Origin: Calendula officinalis | Taxonomy: Eukaryota; Streptophyta; Magnoliopsida; Asterales; Asteraceae | NCBI GenBank assembly: GCA_963853835.1 | Contig: OY970826.1 | Coordinates: forward strand, 75,758,929 to 75,822,928 | Direction of reading: 5' to 3' | Length of the DNA: 64,000 bases | Shown: positions 46,401 through 57,268 of the stretch, piece after piece | Layout: the number at the start of each line of letters is the position of its first letter | Numbering within the stretch: position 1 is the stretch's first letter | The notes under the pieces: model-generated | What the model saw: the letters and a program-made list of their open reading frames with translations, nothing else | Databases searched by the model: none | What the model was told of the DNA's origin: nothing | Made by a program: the position numbers and the translations under genes

Positions 46401-49400
46401 GTAAAATTACGAAAAAATTGAACATGTGTTTTACATGATTTTTAAATTCGGGCATCCTGTAAAATCAGGAATTGGGCCTGTAAGTGCATTCCCATCAAAC
46501 CACCTTTAGGTAAAAACACGAATTAGATTACAGTCAAAGTCAAGCACCGCATAATATCATACATTTACTAAGAATAAATGAAAGTAACTAAGAAAAAAAA
46601 TGTGTAAAACTTACAACTGTTCTAAGCTGGTCAACTTGGTCAAATCAGAAGGAATGCTTCCAGTCAAGTTCTTGCCAGACAATTTGCTGCATAAAACGGC
46701 AGAAAATTTCAACACTTGTTTTAAAAACTTTGAATTTTAAGATTAAATATAAACAAAGTTAAAAGAATATACACTGAAATAATCTTCGGTTCACGATCTG
46801 AGTTACACTCCAACCATGACCATGCAACCGGCAAACACGGATCACCACCTTCTTGTGCCCAATCTAACGAACTGTAACCCGATACCATACTTGCAGCCAC
46901 ATCTCCTATAAATTTTAAAAAAGAAAAAATAAAAAAAATTAAGAATTTTTTTTAAATTTCATCTAAAAATATATACTTTAGTTGACTTACCATCAAAAGA
47001 TGCATCACCAATTTTCAAATATTTACTAATTTCAATTGCATTCACAAGAGGCCCTTGAGTAGAATCCGATGTTTTCCCAAACTTAAACGACAAAACAAAC
47101 GGAAGCGAAATATTCGGGTAACCCGGTTCATACAAACGGTAAGTCCCCTGAGCGTTCTCTTGAATATTAACAACCGCTTTACTCAGCTCCGGTTCTCCGG
47201 GAAGAACCAGCCGGAATTTTCTAGTTTCATCAGGATCCAAATCCTCAATTTCCGCAAAATACGTATACGCCCAACCGAACCCCGGAAATCCGTCCAAATT
47301 CATCCGGTAAGTCAAATTACCGTTTCGCCCTACGACAGCTGTCTGCATCACTTTTGAAGGCGGTTGTTCGTCTTTTCCGGTATCGATCGGTAATTTTGTA
47401 GAAACCCTGTCTGTTCCCGGAGCAACATCGACGAGATAATTCGCCTTTTTCACCAGATCGGATTCCCAAATTCGATCAAACGGGTCATCCGGATACCTAA
47501 TCGGATCTTCATTCTCCGCCCCGAAATTGATTCTCGCGGAAACACTTAAATAAAATTGGTTTTCAAACGGTGTGAGATAAGTCGACCCGTTAAACGGCCG
47601 GAGCTCCAGCGTAGAAATAAACGGTTGCCCAGTTGTAGCATTTGATAAACAAACACTAACGGTTGAACTGGAAGCTAAAAAGATTAATTCTTGAGATTCG
47701 ACAATGTTAGCGTCTGAAATTACGATCGTAGCCCAGTGAGTGGGTCCCATTGAGATGTCGAATTTAGGGTATACATTGTTGTTGTCGAAATTGCCGTATA
47801 AGAAAGTTGCTCTGATAAGGTATCTTGTTCTGGTTTTGACGTTGAGTGTGTAACAGTATTTTCTATTATCTGGCGGGAAATATCTGACAGTTTGGTATTG
47901 CTGACGTGTCTGGTTTGTGACTGAGATGTTAGTTGTGATCCCGTAAACGATTTCATTATCGGGTGTCCAGTTGAGCCCAAGTTCGTCTGTGAAATTGGTT
48001 TGACCGCCACAATCCAGACTTATGAAACCTGTTTTGTGTCATCAAATTTGTCAGCAAAAATAGTAGAATTAGATAGAACTTAGAAGAAGCACAATTGTTG
48101 TAAAGGATATTATGGTGCGAAAACGGGTCATTTTTGGTTCGGGTCCGGATGGCCCGAAATACATTTTTGTCCTAAACTTTAGTATGTCAATTATGATTAT
48201 AGAGGTGATCTAGTGCGTCCCTTAAAAAGTTATACAGACAAAAATGCACAATCAGAATACTACAGGGATAATTTTATGTAATTTACTCCTTAAACTAAAG
48301 TCTCATTGTCTCAATAATCAGTTTATAGTATTAAAGCAAAAAATTGATCGTAATTCTTATTTTCTGGTTACTTAGACTATCCGGTATGGGTACCACATGT
48401 GGTACCCAATTTTTTTGCCACGTCATCGCCACCTCAGCAACCACACCACCACCACACCACATCATCTCTAGGAAATACCCACCACACCACACCATACCAT
48501 TTTATTCCATTTAATTTTAAATAAAAAAGAAAAGAAAATACCCATTAACCAATCATAAGCCACCATCCATCAAAAAACATCCCTTCCACACCGTTCTCTC
48601 CCGTGGCTGTGGCCACCCTCGCCCCACGCAGCCCCCCCCCCCCCCCACGCCGTTGAGGGGGGTGGTGTTCCCGTCCTACCCACGCCGTGCCAGCCTGCCA
48701 TCTCACCTCCACCTCACCACCACGCCATCCGGCGTGGTCCAATTCCAGGTAGCCTTAGTGTCAAAATGACCAAATTTGGATAACCATATATGGAATTCGA
48801 TAAAAATACAAAATGAACTGATCACTGAGAAGTGTAGAAATAACTAATCATCCTTAACTTAACCGGCTGGTTGTTTTTTTGGTGGTTGGGGTTGAATATT
48901 GTAAAAGTACATGTTTTGAAAAATAAATTATCAGATAAATAAGCAGTTACAAAACATGCTTCATGCTTGTGTTTGGATTTTATTACGGAGTATTTTGTTT
49001 GAAAGCAATAATCACATGATCATATTTCTACTGTTTGGCAAACCTAATTATTTGTTTAGTAAATATGTAAAATGCAAATAATCAGTTTTGAAAATGTAAT
49101 AAACACCTTTCCACAAAAATTGTCGCAAAACACAAATAGTTATTTTTTTAATAGATTTTTTCATGTTTAAAAGCAATAAGCATATAATCTACTCTAAATC
49201 GCAATCCCAAACACCCCTAGTTATGATTCCTCAAATTGCAATAATCTATTTGCGTATCATCATATCCAAACACCCCTTATAGATCACATTTTAATTCAGA
49301 AAACCATCGAATACATAGAACTACAAAAACCTAGCAATAAAAAGGGCAAATCAATCTTATCAGCACCTGATGAATATATCAACTGATTTCCCGTAAAAAT

Positions 49401-49875
49401 GACCTAATTTTAGGTAACTTCGTATTCTAATCAGGGCACAATTTCAAGCCCTAAGCTTTCTTCATATGATATCGAAATACTTTGCCTCAGATGCTATAAC
49501 TTCCATAGCTAAATTAATGACCTTTACGTACAAACCCACACACAATGCTAACAAATAATCACCCAAAAAGTATTTAATTCACCAAACCCAAAAAGGAAAT
49601 ACAAATACAATAACACAAGATTGAAACTTTAAGAAACACAAACAAAACCCACATCAATCAAGAAGCCCATCAAGCAAATGGAAAATTCCAACAAAAATTC
49701 ATTGAAAAAGCAACTAATTTTAATGAAAACAAGAGCCCAAATACCATATTACTTGAATAAATACAATTACGAGAGAAAAATGAAGAACTGAACCTGGAAT
49801 TTGAGCTGTTACGATGTCCAAATTAAGCACAAGAACAGAGAAAAAGAGTAAGAAGAAGAAACCATTAATCCCCAT
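43499..49875 (-). CDS. Malectin-like LRR receptor kinase, At2g37050/At1g67720 type
   Basis: Fourteen exons join to 2760 nt (919 aa): 49875-49794, 48028-46991, 46905-46773, 46686-46615, 46503-46435, 46342-46271, 46186-46118, 45982-45828, 45387-45161, 45077-44951, 44864-44796, 44499-44313, 44228-44093, 43822-43499. Order: signal peptide (GFFFLLFFSVLVLNLDIVTA), malectin-like domain (FISLDCGG..TNFTDELGLNW, to about 374), the WAQEGGDPCLP..W.WLEC linker, LRRs encoded by 69/72-nt exons, membrane helix 532-554 (IIIGIAVGAAALFLGFITSC), then a kinase with GSGGFGTVYYG, IAVK, IIHRDLKTSNILL, DFG and GTLGYLDPE. The RD and DFG residues are present, so activity is expected. The C-terminal DLSIDESFARPGPR and length fit, from memory, the At2g37050-like group of plasma-membrane receptors. 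Ligand unknown. Intron 1 is 1.8 kb and carries repeats. Confidence 0.95.
43855..44090. repeat. GGGTC-rich intronic element, kinase intron 13
   Basis: GATGGGTTGGGTATGG...GTGAAATGGGTCGGG on one side and AACGGGTCGAAATTGCTACC on the other. The right end is the inverse of the left end of the copy at 24709. Same family as the elements in the RH57-type introns. Confidence 0.55.
44547..44740. repeat. GGGTC-rich intronic element, kinase intron 11
   Basis: Begins TGGCAATTTTGACCCGTTTAG and ends near GGTCAACCCAGTCATTTAAAG, with AAAACGGGTCAAAG inside. Same family as the previous entry. Confidence 0.55.
45570..45690 (-). repeat. Partial 'AGTAAATTACA' MITE in kinase intron 8
   Basis: Contains GGGACTACCAGTGTAATTTT and ends CATCAGTGTAATTTACTC. 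Homologous in wording to the complete copy in RH57 intron 10 (17084-17415). Confidence 0.5.
48362..48745. repeat. CACCAC-rich repeat island in kinase intron 1
   Basis: A sudden C-rich stretch (ACCACACCACCACCACACCAC; a C-run of about 14 at 48634-48647; CACCTCCACCTCACCACCACG) inside an AT-rich intron, starting near GGTACCACATGTGGTACC, a perfect palindrome at 48389-48406. Frames across it are compositional. Probably a transposon remnant. Confidence 0.45.
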
Positions 49876-51535
49876 TTGGGTTCTTGTCTAATTTTGCCCT
49901 AAAAGAATAATAATGAGTTGATTAGAGATAAAAAGATGAAAAAGGTGACTGAATTATTGAACCCAAATGGATGATAATTTGGGTAATTAATAAAGCAGAG
50001 AGGTTTTTATATAATTATAGAAAAGAAAGAAATGGAGTAAATTAGCATGAATAAGAAGAATGATGGTCTGTAAAAATATGATTTTTGGTGAAAAAGGTGA
50101 TGAATATGAATGGGAGAATTTGTTTTGGTGAAGAAAGTGCAGCGGAAGGAGGTCACTGATAAAGGTTAGTGAGGGCCCACTAGTGAGTCTACTAGGGGTG
50201 TTTGGGACTTTGTATAACGTTAAGTTATTATTTGGTCGTAAACTACTTAAATTGTCCATAAACGAGTAAATTATGCTCTATTTATAATCATTAAATGACC
50301 TAAAACTAACTGCCTATTCTAAGATTTTCAAATTTCTGGTAATCGATACAATCCATTTATAAGATAAGGATCTAATCTTATACTGTATGATACTATATCA
50401 ATAAAGTTATTACTTTTTTAAAAAATTTATTACAATTTAACTTAACGTCTGAGCTGACTGTGCAATTTGAACTAGTAACTCAACACGCGTCTTCTATTCG
50501 TGTAATTCACTGCGCATATGGATGACAACTACCATCTGATCCGATGATCATCCACCGACCTGATTAGTTGGTCATAGATACGGATGAAGTTAAATGAGTA
50601 AATATCAAATATTGAGTGAATATGAATGTTTATTAGAGCGAATATGAATGTCGATTTTGAATCTTTAGATGAATCTACTTAACCCGAACTTAAATTTTTC
50701 TATATTAGAATTTTACATAGTTAAGAATATATGTCTACATATTTCTTGTATCTATGAAATTTATACATAACATAACATTGAAGATAACTAAATTTGTAGA
50801 CATTACAGTTCACACTCTAAACTTTTAATTATATCAAGTTATGATATTGTTTGAGTCTATCAATATGTTGATTTAGCTACAAATTATATTCTATGTATTG
50901 AATGTAAGTTTATAGTTATATTTTCATTTATATCTTATTTCGAAAGAATTTATATACATATGCAACAAACGTAAGTTATATATATCGTATTTCTTTTAGG
51001 AAACAAAGCTTCTTTGACATCCAGTGGATGTTTATCTACTTGCTTTAATCTAATGGATGTGGATATGCATTGATGATTTTTAAGTGGATACATATATGCA
51101 CGATGTAAATATAAATAGGTATGAAGATGGATATCACTTCATTCGATTTACATCCGATCTATTGTCGTCCATAACTACGTAATTTTATTAAAGAATTGAT
51201 CCAAATCTATCCTAATTTAGCCTACTTTGTTTATTCATAAAATTCATAAAGTCAACATATTTTACACCATTATCTAATTCAACAACCAATGAACTTTTGC
51301 CATCCTTGTGAATTTTTGTTTTAACCCTGCAATACACAATGTACAATTCTAAAAGTTGTGATTACAAATTACGAGCAAAATTCCTTTATCCAAGGATAAA
51401 AAATATATTGTAGTAACTTTAAGTTGCATAAATCAGATAATTAATTCTTTTTTTTTTTGAAATAATCAGGTATACAGATGGGCATACTATTGCACTGAGA
51501 ACACTTTGTGATCCCAAAATATGTGGATTTATGAC
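49876..51535. other. Upstream region of the kinase gene and intergenic DNA
   Basis: 49876 to about 50150 is the likely 5' UTR/promoter of the kinase gene (minus strand). The rest is AT-rich without coding motifs. Confidence 0.4.
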
Positions 51536-51899
51536 TAGGAATGGCAACGGGTCGGGTTCGGGGCGGGTTTTGACATACCCGCCCCGATCCCCAAGGGTGT
51601 TTGTGGGTTTTCCCCATCATGGATTTTACCAACCCTAAACCCGACCCGTACCCTAAATATGTCCCGAAACCCGATAAAATCCCCGATAAAAGTTATATAT
51701 TATATATTTAATATATAAAATAATTAAAAATAATAATATATATATATATCGGGGCGGAGCGGGGATACCTTGACCCGAACCCGAGAAAATCCCCAGATAA
51801 AAAAACCCAAACCCAAACCGAAACACTTAGACCCGACCCGACCCGAAAACATTCGGTTTCGGGTTTCTTCATCGGTTTTGGAGGTTTTTGCCATCCCTA
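51536..51899 (+). mobile_element. hAT-type MITE (ACCCGACCCG-rich)
   Basis: Ends TAGGAATGGCAA and inverted TTGCCATCCCTA (one mismatch), flanked by perfect TTTATGAC duplications at 51528-51535 and 51900-51907. 364 bp, rich in GGGTCGGGTTCGGGG and its inverse. An 8-bp duplication with TAGGGATGGCA ends is diagnostic for hAT-derived MITEs. Confidence 0.93.
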
Positions 51900-51907
51900 T
51901 TTATGAC

Positions 51908-52504
51908 AATGTTTATATTTTTGTTGGCGTAATAGTATTCTCATTATTTAGTGATTATTCTTACCAATGATTCATTATCATGAACAATACTCATGCATAA
52001 ATGGAAGAACATTTCCCACCAAAAGATCAGTCCAATAATACCACTCACTGGTAAATCGCACGGCCTTGAGTTTATTACTCTGTAATAATTAGTAAGTTAA
52101 TATTAGATATTAGTTTGCGAGGATACAAATATGAGAAAATGAGTAAACGACATACAATAATACTGTAATTTATTAATTTAAAACCATTTTTCATCATACA
52201 ATTAAAAGTATTCAAATATTTGAGACTAGTGCTAGTGCATCTCGGCTTCCAGATTATGAGATACTGACGCATTAACTTGTAGTACATTGAGCAGGAAAAT
52301 GTGTACAGCACAACTGGTAAAGTAGGAAACTTTACTAAAAAGTTTTTGTAGTGTAATTTGCTTTTTATTAAAGAGTTTAATACAACTTTGGTGTTTACCT
52401 TTATATAAAGATTTATACTTTTACGTTTGAAAAATAATAATATATTTTTAATAATAATCAATAATATAATTTATACTTGTCGTTTATGGTAAAACATAAT
52501 AATG

Positions 52505-52564
<60 letters not shown>

Positions 52565-53493
52565 TTAATAATAATATTAATAATAATAATATGATTATCT
52601 ATTATAAAACAGGAAATAATGAAATACTTCATATATCATCTGTTTTCTGAATTCGAATAAACCTGCTTCATTTAACAGTTGTTTATAATACACATGTATG
52701 TTGATTTTTTTTTTTATGGCTTTTCTTAGTGTCTAAGCTTCTAATAAGAGATCCAACCATTTCGAACACCGAGCGGTGGATATAAATAACATTAAACAAT
52801 TACAAAATATGTTAATTGTTATTATGTATCACTATTTCGTTATAAAACATTTAAACTTCAATTTATAAAATCTCTTAAACTTAAAAAAATTAAAAAAAAT
52901 AATATATCGCTATATATTTCATAAACAAAGATAAATTTACAAAAAAAAAGTAACTGAAAACAAATTAACTTTCTATCGATATATATTAATAATAAATTTA
53001 TATGAAACAAACATTATAAATATCAAATCATATAATTATTTTTTAATTTCTAATATATCATTAATTACGTGTAATGGAAAAATGAATAAGTTAAAGAAAA
53101 AAATGATATTAAGAACTAAGACTTGTCATGGGCCTTATAACAAATATATAAAAGAAAGCCCATGAGCTCATCTTCGTTATCTTAGTTCACAATCCGAAAA
53201 CCAACAAAATCCTATCGAACTTACAAACATGAATGTGTGTATGAATTTATCATAAAAAAAAAAACTTGTAAAAATATTAAAAAACACGAGATTCTAGGTT
53301 ACAATTACAACCGGTGTAAACGGGACCAAAATTCAACAAATACCCGTAAAGCCCAATTGAACATGAAAAAAAACTATTAGTTGAACGGGATAATTAGTAG
53401 GAGAGGAATTCGTATTTTAACCAAGGTTAAACTTTTCATAGAAGTAAGGTACTTACATAGGCCTTCTCTAGCAACAATTACGTAGCGTTGAGA
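51908..53493. other. AT-rich intergenic DNA
   Basis: No gene supported; the 128-aa minus-strand frame at 52075-52461 is Ile/Lys/Tyr-rich and motif-free. Includes the AAT microsatellite below. Confidence 0.45.
52498..52591 (+). repeat. (AAT)n microsatellite
   Basis: About 30 units with sparse interruptions (ATT at 52564 and 52576). Confidence 0.95.
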
Positions 53494-53757
53494 TGTTTCA
53501 CATTGGACAAAAAATGAACCAGTAATGTGCTTATAAAGATTCTGAGCTACTCCTCTTACAATTAATTGGTTTTAAGATGGAACCCAACAAACTAACATGG
53601 TATCAAAGAAGGTTCACCCGTAGTTGGTCAAATTGCTACACGAACCACACGTAACTCATAAATATCCATGTGTTAGGCGCAAACCCATAATATGCTTATA
53701 AAGGTGATACTTCTCTTACAACCAATTGATTTTAAGATGCAACCCCACAAACTGACA
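53494..53757 (+). mobile_element. TRIM-like miniature LTR retrotransposon
   Basis: The first short LTR (53494-53597, TGTTTCACATTGG...ACTAACA) is followed at once by TGGTATCAAAG (53598-53608), a one-base variant of the initiator-Met primer site. A second, shorter LTR-like copy (53671-53757) repeats CTTATAAAG, CTCTTACAA and TTTTAAGATG and ends CTGACA. The TGT.CCACATTGG start and absence of coding sequence fit plant TRIM elements. No clear target duplication, so it may be truncated. Confidence 0.65.
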
Positions 53758-54914
53758 AGTTTCATGTCTACATCTTCTTAAAATGTCAATAAGTTTATGA
53801 TTTTGGTTTTTGTTTAACATTTTACTAATAGGGGGTGATTTTTACACCACATTCTTTTAACTGATATATGTATTTGTATAGTATGATGTAACACTTATAC
53901 ATTATGGTATAAGCATAAAAAAAATAAATGGTACATGAATTAATTCCCTCTACAAATATTTGTATTCGCCTCCCTACCTTTACACATAACATACATAATC
54001 GCTAGTAGTATCAGACCTGTGCCAACGGCACGTCGGGGGAGCCCGTCGAGGGCCTTTTTTTGCCGTCGCCCCACGACTCCGTTGGCACCGAGCCGTCGTG
54101 GGTGCCGTCGTGAAGGGGACGTCGGGGTGAGGACGGGCGGAGGAAGCGTCGTTGCAGGGGAGAGGGGGTGGGGGAGGGGAAGAGGAAGATGAGGAGGGGT
54201 GTTTGGAGTTGTACCTTGGGCATAAACACTTGTACATTATCATTTTTTTTAATAAAAAGGGGTTTTCTTTTCTGTTTTTTTATATAAATTTAATTTTTTT
54301 TTATATATTTGTTTTAATATAAAAAGATATTAGTTTTTTTTTTCAAAAATATTAGGTTTTTTTTTCTTTTTTTAATTTTAATAAATGTATTTTTTATAAA
54401 TTTAATATTATATTTTATAAATTTAAACAATGTATTTTTAAATTAATGTAATGTATTTATTTTATGATTATTTAATTTAATTAAAAATGATGATGTGGAA
54501 AGGATGAGTTTAGTGATGGGTTAGTGATGGGTAGGATTGGCACGAACGTGTCAGTAGCGGGTCAGTAAGGATGCGATGACGTGGCGCTAGTGATGGGTTT
54601 AGTGATGGGTAAGGGTTGGGAGAGACCTCACTAATGCCTATTAGTGTCATGTCACATCAACTTTTTCTCTCGAGATCAAACACAATCTCATAGTGGTGAT
54701 CAAAATTCACATCAATTTATCATCAAAACATAAGGTACACCACCTTTATGCATAATAAACCCAAAAGAAGAAGACAGAGAGAGTGGTCGGCTAGATGATC
54801 AAACCAGACCAAAATTGTGAGAGGGGCTCGTAAGGGGCTACAAGTCATGAGGGGGTGATACGTAGTGTTGGGTCGTCATTACAACCAAGGTACACTTTTT
54901 ATTTTGGTAACCTA
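53758..54914. other. Intergenic DNA with GC-rich island and GTGATGGGT repeats
   Basis: 53990-54200 is a G/C-rich island (CGTCGGGG, GGGTGCCGTCGTG) in AT-rich surroundings, with frames that lack codon structure or motifs. 54490-54615 contains several TTAGTGATGGGT reiterations. Both look like pieces of DNA transposons; no ends resolved. Confidence 0.4.
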
Positions 54915-55039
54915 GGTTCCGGTTGGGTCAGCGTAGGTGAACCTTTATGGCCACAAATGGGTATGATATATCCAAAAAAGGTTCCGGTTGGGTCAGCGTA
55001 GGTGAACCTTTATGGCCACAAATGAGTATGATATATCCT
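54915..55039 (+). repeat. 65-bp tandem duplication
   Basis: GGTTCCGGTTGGGTCAGCGT... starts at 54915 and again at 54980, with one difference (AAATGGG versus AAATGAG). After the second unit TGGATTCGAAC resembles an inverted B-box, so it may be part of a tRNA-derived element. Confidence 0.85.
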
Positions 55040-55549
55040 TTTTGGATTCGAACTTAAGACCTACAAATATTTTCACCAACAGAGAACAAGTTACATACAT
55101 TTATTTGAGACTATACATCTCTATGGAGGGCCCATATAAGCAGACATTTTGTGTTGAAAATTGAAATGGCCCTGCGACTGGTAAACCATCCAATTTTACT
55201 CATGCAATTGGGGTTTTTAATATGTAAAATTACAATGAGTAAATTTATAACCCTATTTAATATCAGGGTTCATGTAAATATATTATTATTGAATAATTTT
55301 ACTAAATTGAACTTAGTTGAAAATATATATTTATTTACTAACTAAATCGAACTTAATAATTGAGTGGAGTTCAAAAATATCGAGTTGATTAATAACATCT
55401 TTGATTAATCATCTTACATTTTTAACACAGATAAATAACCCGAGTCGAGTCGATTTATTTGTCAAGCTTAAACTTAAAAATGAAGTTTTAACCCATATTA
55501 CTAAATGAGGTGTTCTGACTTATTCAACATGTATGTCTAACCATATATG
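55040..55549. other. AT-rich intergenic DNA left of the copia element
   Basis: No gene or clear repeat recognised. Confidence 0.4.
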
Positions 55550-55554
55550 AGCAT

Positions 55555-56396
55555 TGTTGGGTTTTCTATGCATCTAGCCACAATTTGCTTAGGGCGGAAA
55601 TCAAAAGCAACTTGGTAGAACATTGACCCGATAAAACTTTTATTTGGACCGTTAGGTTTACAATTCTAACGCAACTAGAACTATTTAAATAATTAAATAG
55701 ATGAACTCGAAACACTTACTTGTTCTTCGCGATTCGGTGAACTAGATAAACCCTGTGATCTAGTACGAGCCAGATCAAAACGATGCACTAGGATTCAAGT
55801 AAGAATCCCTCCATCGAATCACACCCTAGGTTGGTCAAGAACGAGACGATGTACCACGAGGTAGTACAAAGCACTCTTGAGAAACAAACACCAAAACCCG
55901 AACCCGAAAACCCTTTCGGTTCGTTCGATCGGCGGCGGCACGGCGGCGGCACGGCGGCGGCACGGTGGTCCGGCGGTGGTGTGGCGACGGCGGTGGAGTT
56001 CGGTCGAATGGGGTGTTCGGCCGAAGCTTGGGGAGAGGCAAGGGAGTATTGAAAGTATGATTTGGTTAAACCCTCTAACCTCTTATATATACTTACCCCA
56101 AAACACAATTATGGTAACACCACAATTGGTCTAAGCCCACTTTAATTAAACCATTAATTAAGCCCACAAGTATTAACTAAACCTTTAATTAATACTTGGC
56201 CCGATACCGTTAACTAGTCAATTACCCATTAACTAGTTTAGCCTGTCTAGCCCGTTAGTCAATTTAATTAAACTGTTAATTAAACACTACGTTATTTCTC
56301 GTGTTCGTTGACGCCTCGAGGGCAACCCGAATAGGACTCTAAAATATCCGAACCGGAATACTGGTTTATTTGATGTGTTGGACACTATTTCCAACA
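55555..56396 (-). repeat. 3' LTR of the copia element
   Basis: 842 bp, TGTTGG...CCAACA. Has three GGCGGCGGCAC units near 55931-55965, against two in the other LTR. Frames inside it (e.g. 55788-56108) are LTR sequence, not genes. Confidence 0.96.
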
Positions 56397-56409
56397 GTCT
56401 CCCACTTGG
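56397..56409 (-). other. Polypurine tract of the copia element
   Basis: CCAAGTGGGAGAC on the minus strand, directly before the 3' LTR. Confidence 0.8.
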
Positions 56410-57268
56410 ACACCTCATCAACTATAAACGGTATGCGTTCGTGTAACCTTTAGAGTATGCATCGCATGTGCAGCTGCTGAACTCTGAACTATCAGAAGCA
56501 GTCCTATGATAAGTGATCATATGTCCTTCGTTGCACGATATCATGTAACTAGTGACATGGACATGTCAATCACTCTAGTTACGATTATGTTTCCTGATTC
56601 GAGATTTATGATGACGATTTGACTACATGATTGAACTTTCAATCTAGTCATGACCTGCGCAGGTATTTTAGTGTCACATCAAATCAACAGGGGGCCCATG
56701 GATATCTCCTCTATCACTTTGATCAGAGGGAACGAATAAACCTTAACTACATCATCTTCCTTCATAGTCATCACATAATGCATGGAACTAATCTTTATAG
56801 CTACCAGTTACGAATAGCGTTGGAGTTAGACCAATGCATCACGAAATCGTACTTAGGAAACGATGCATCTTGGTTTGAAGATTCATACGATATTATCGCC
56901 TCACTATTACCCATGATAAAGTCCATGGGGTAATACTCTGAGCGTGGGTTGGTCCAACATTTAAATACACCTTTTAAATGCTCATGAGAGTAGCAGCAAT
57001 CTCTATGCAATGTTCATACCTTTGAACAATCTACTCACTCTCCCATGACATCTTAATTCAGTTCTTATTCCCATAAGAACGATCGACTGTGGACGTTTAA
57101 GTAATCTCTTAGTTTACTTAGGAATAGGTTCTAAACATGCAAAAGGTTTGAAATGGAATAATTAAATACTATATGAATGATAGAACACTTGCAAATTATT
57201 TAATCTCCATAAATAAATCATCAATTCATACAATTTAATATTCACTACAATTTCAAATGAATGACAAT
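56410..57268 (-). mobile_element. Non-coding copia sequence between RNase H stop and polypurine tract
   Basis: About 0.86 kb with no supported gene; part of the element's 3' untranslated interior. Confidence 0.7.

Noticed and set aside
47055..47357. 100-aa plus-strand frame
   Set aside because: Antisense shadow of the malectin-like exon 2 of the kinase.
52075..52461. 128-aa minus-strand frame
   Set aside because: AT-rich, Ile/Lys/Tyr-dominated, no motif, splice support or homologous look.
53980..54243. 87-aa Ser/Pro-rich minus-strand frame
   Set aside because: GC island with two equally long overlapping frames; no start context, motif or exon support.
55788..56134. Pro/Arg-rich frames in and near 55788-56134 and 63341-63650
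   Set aside because: They lie wholly in the copia LTRs; the GGCGGC units create long frames on both strands.
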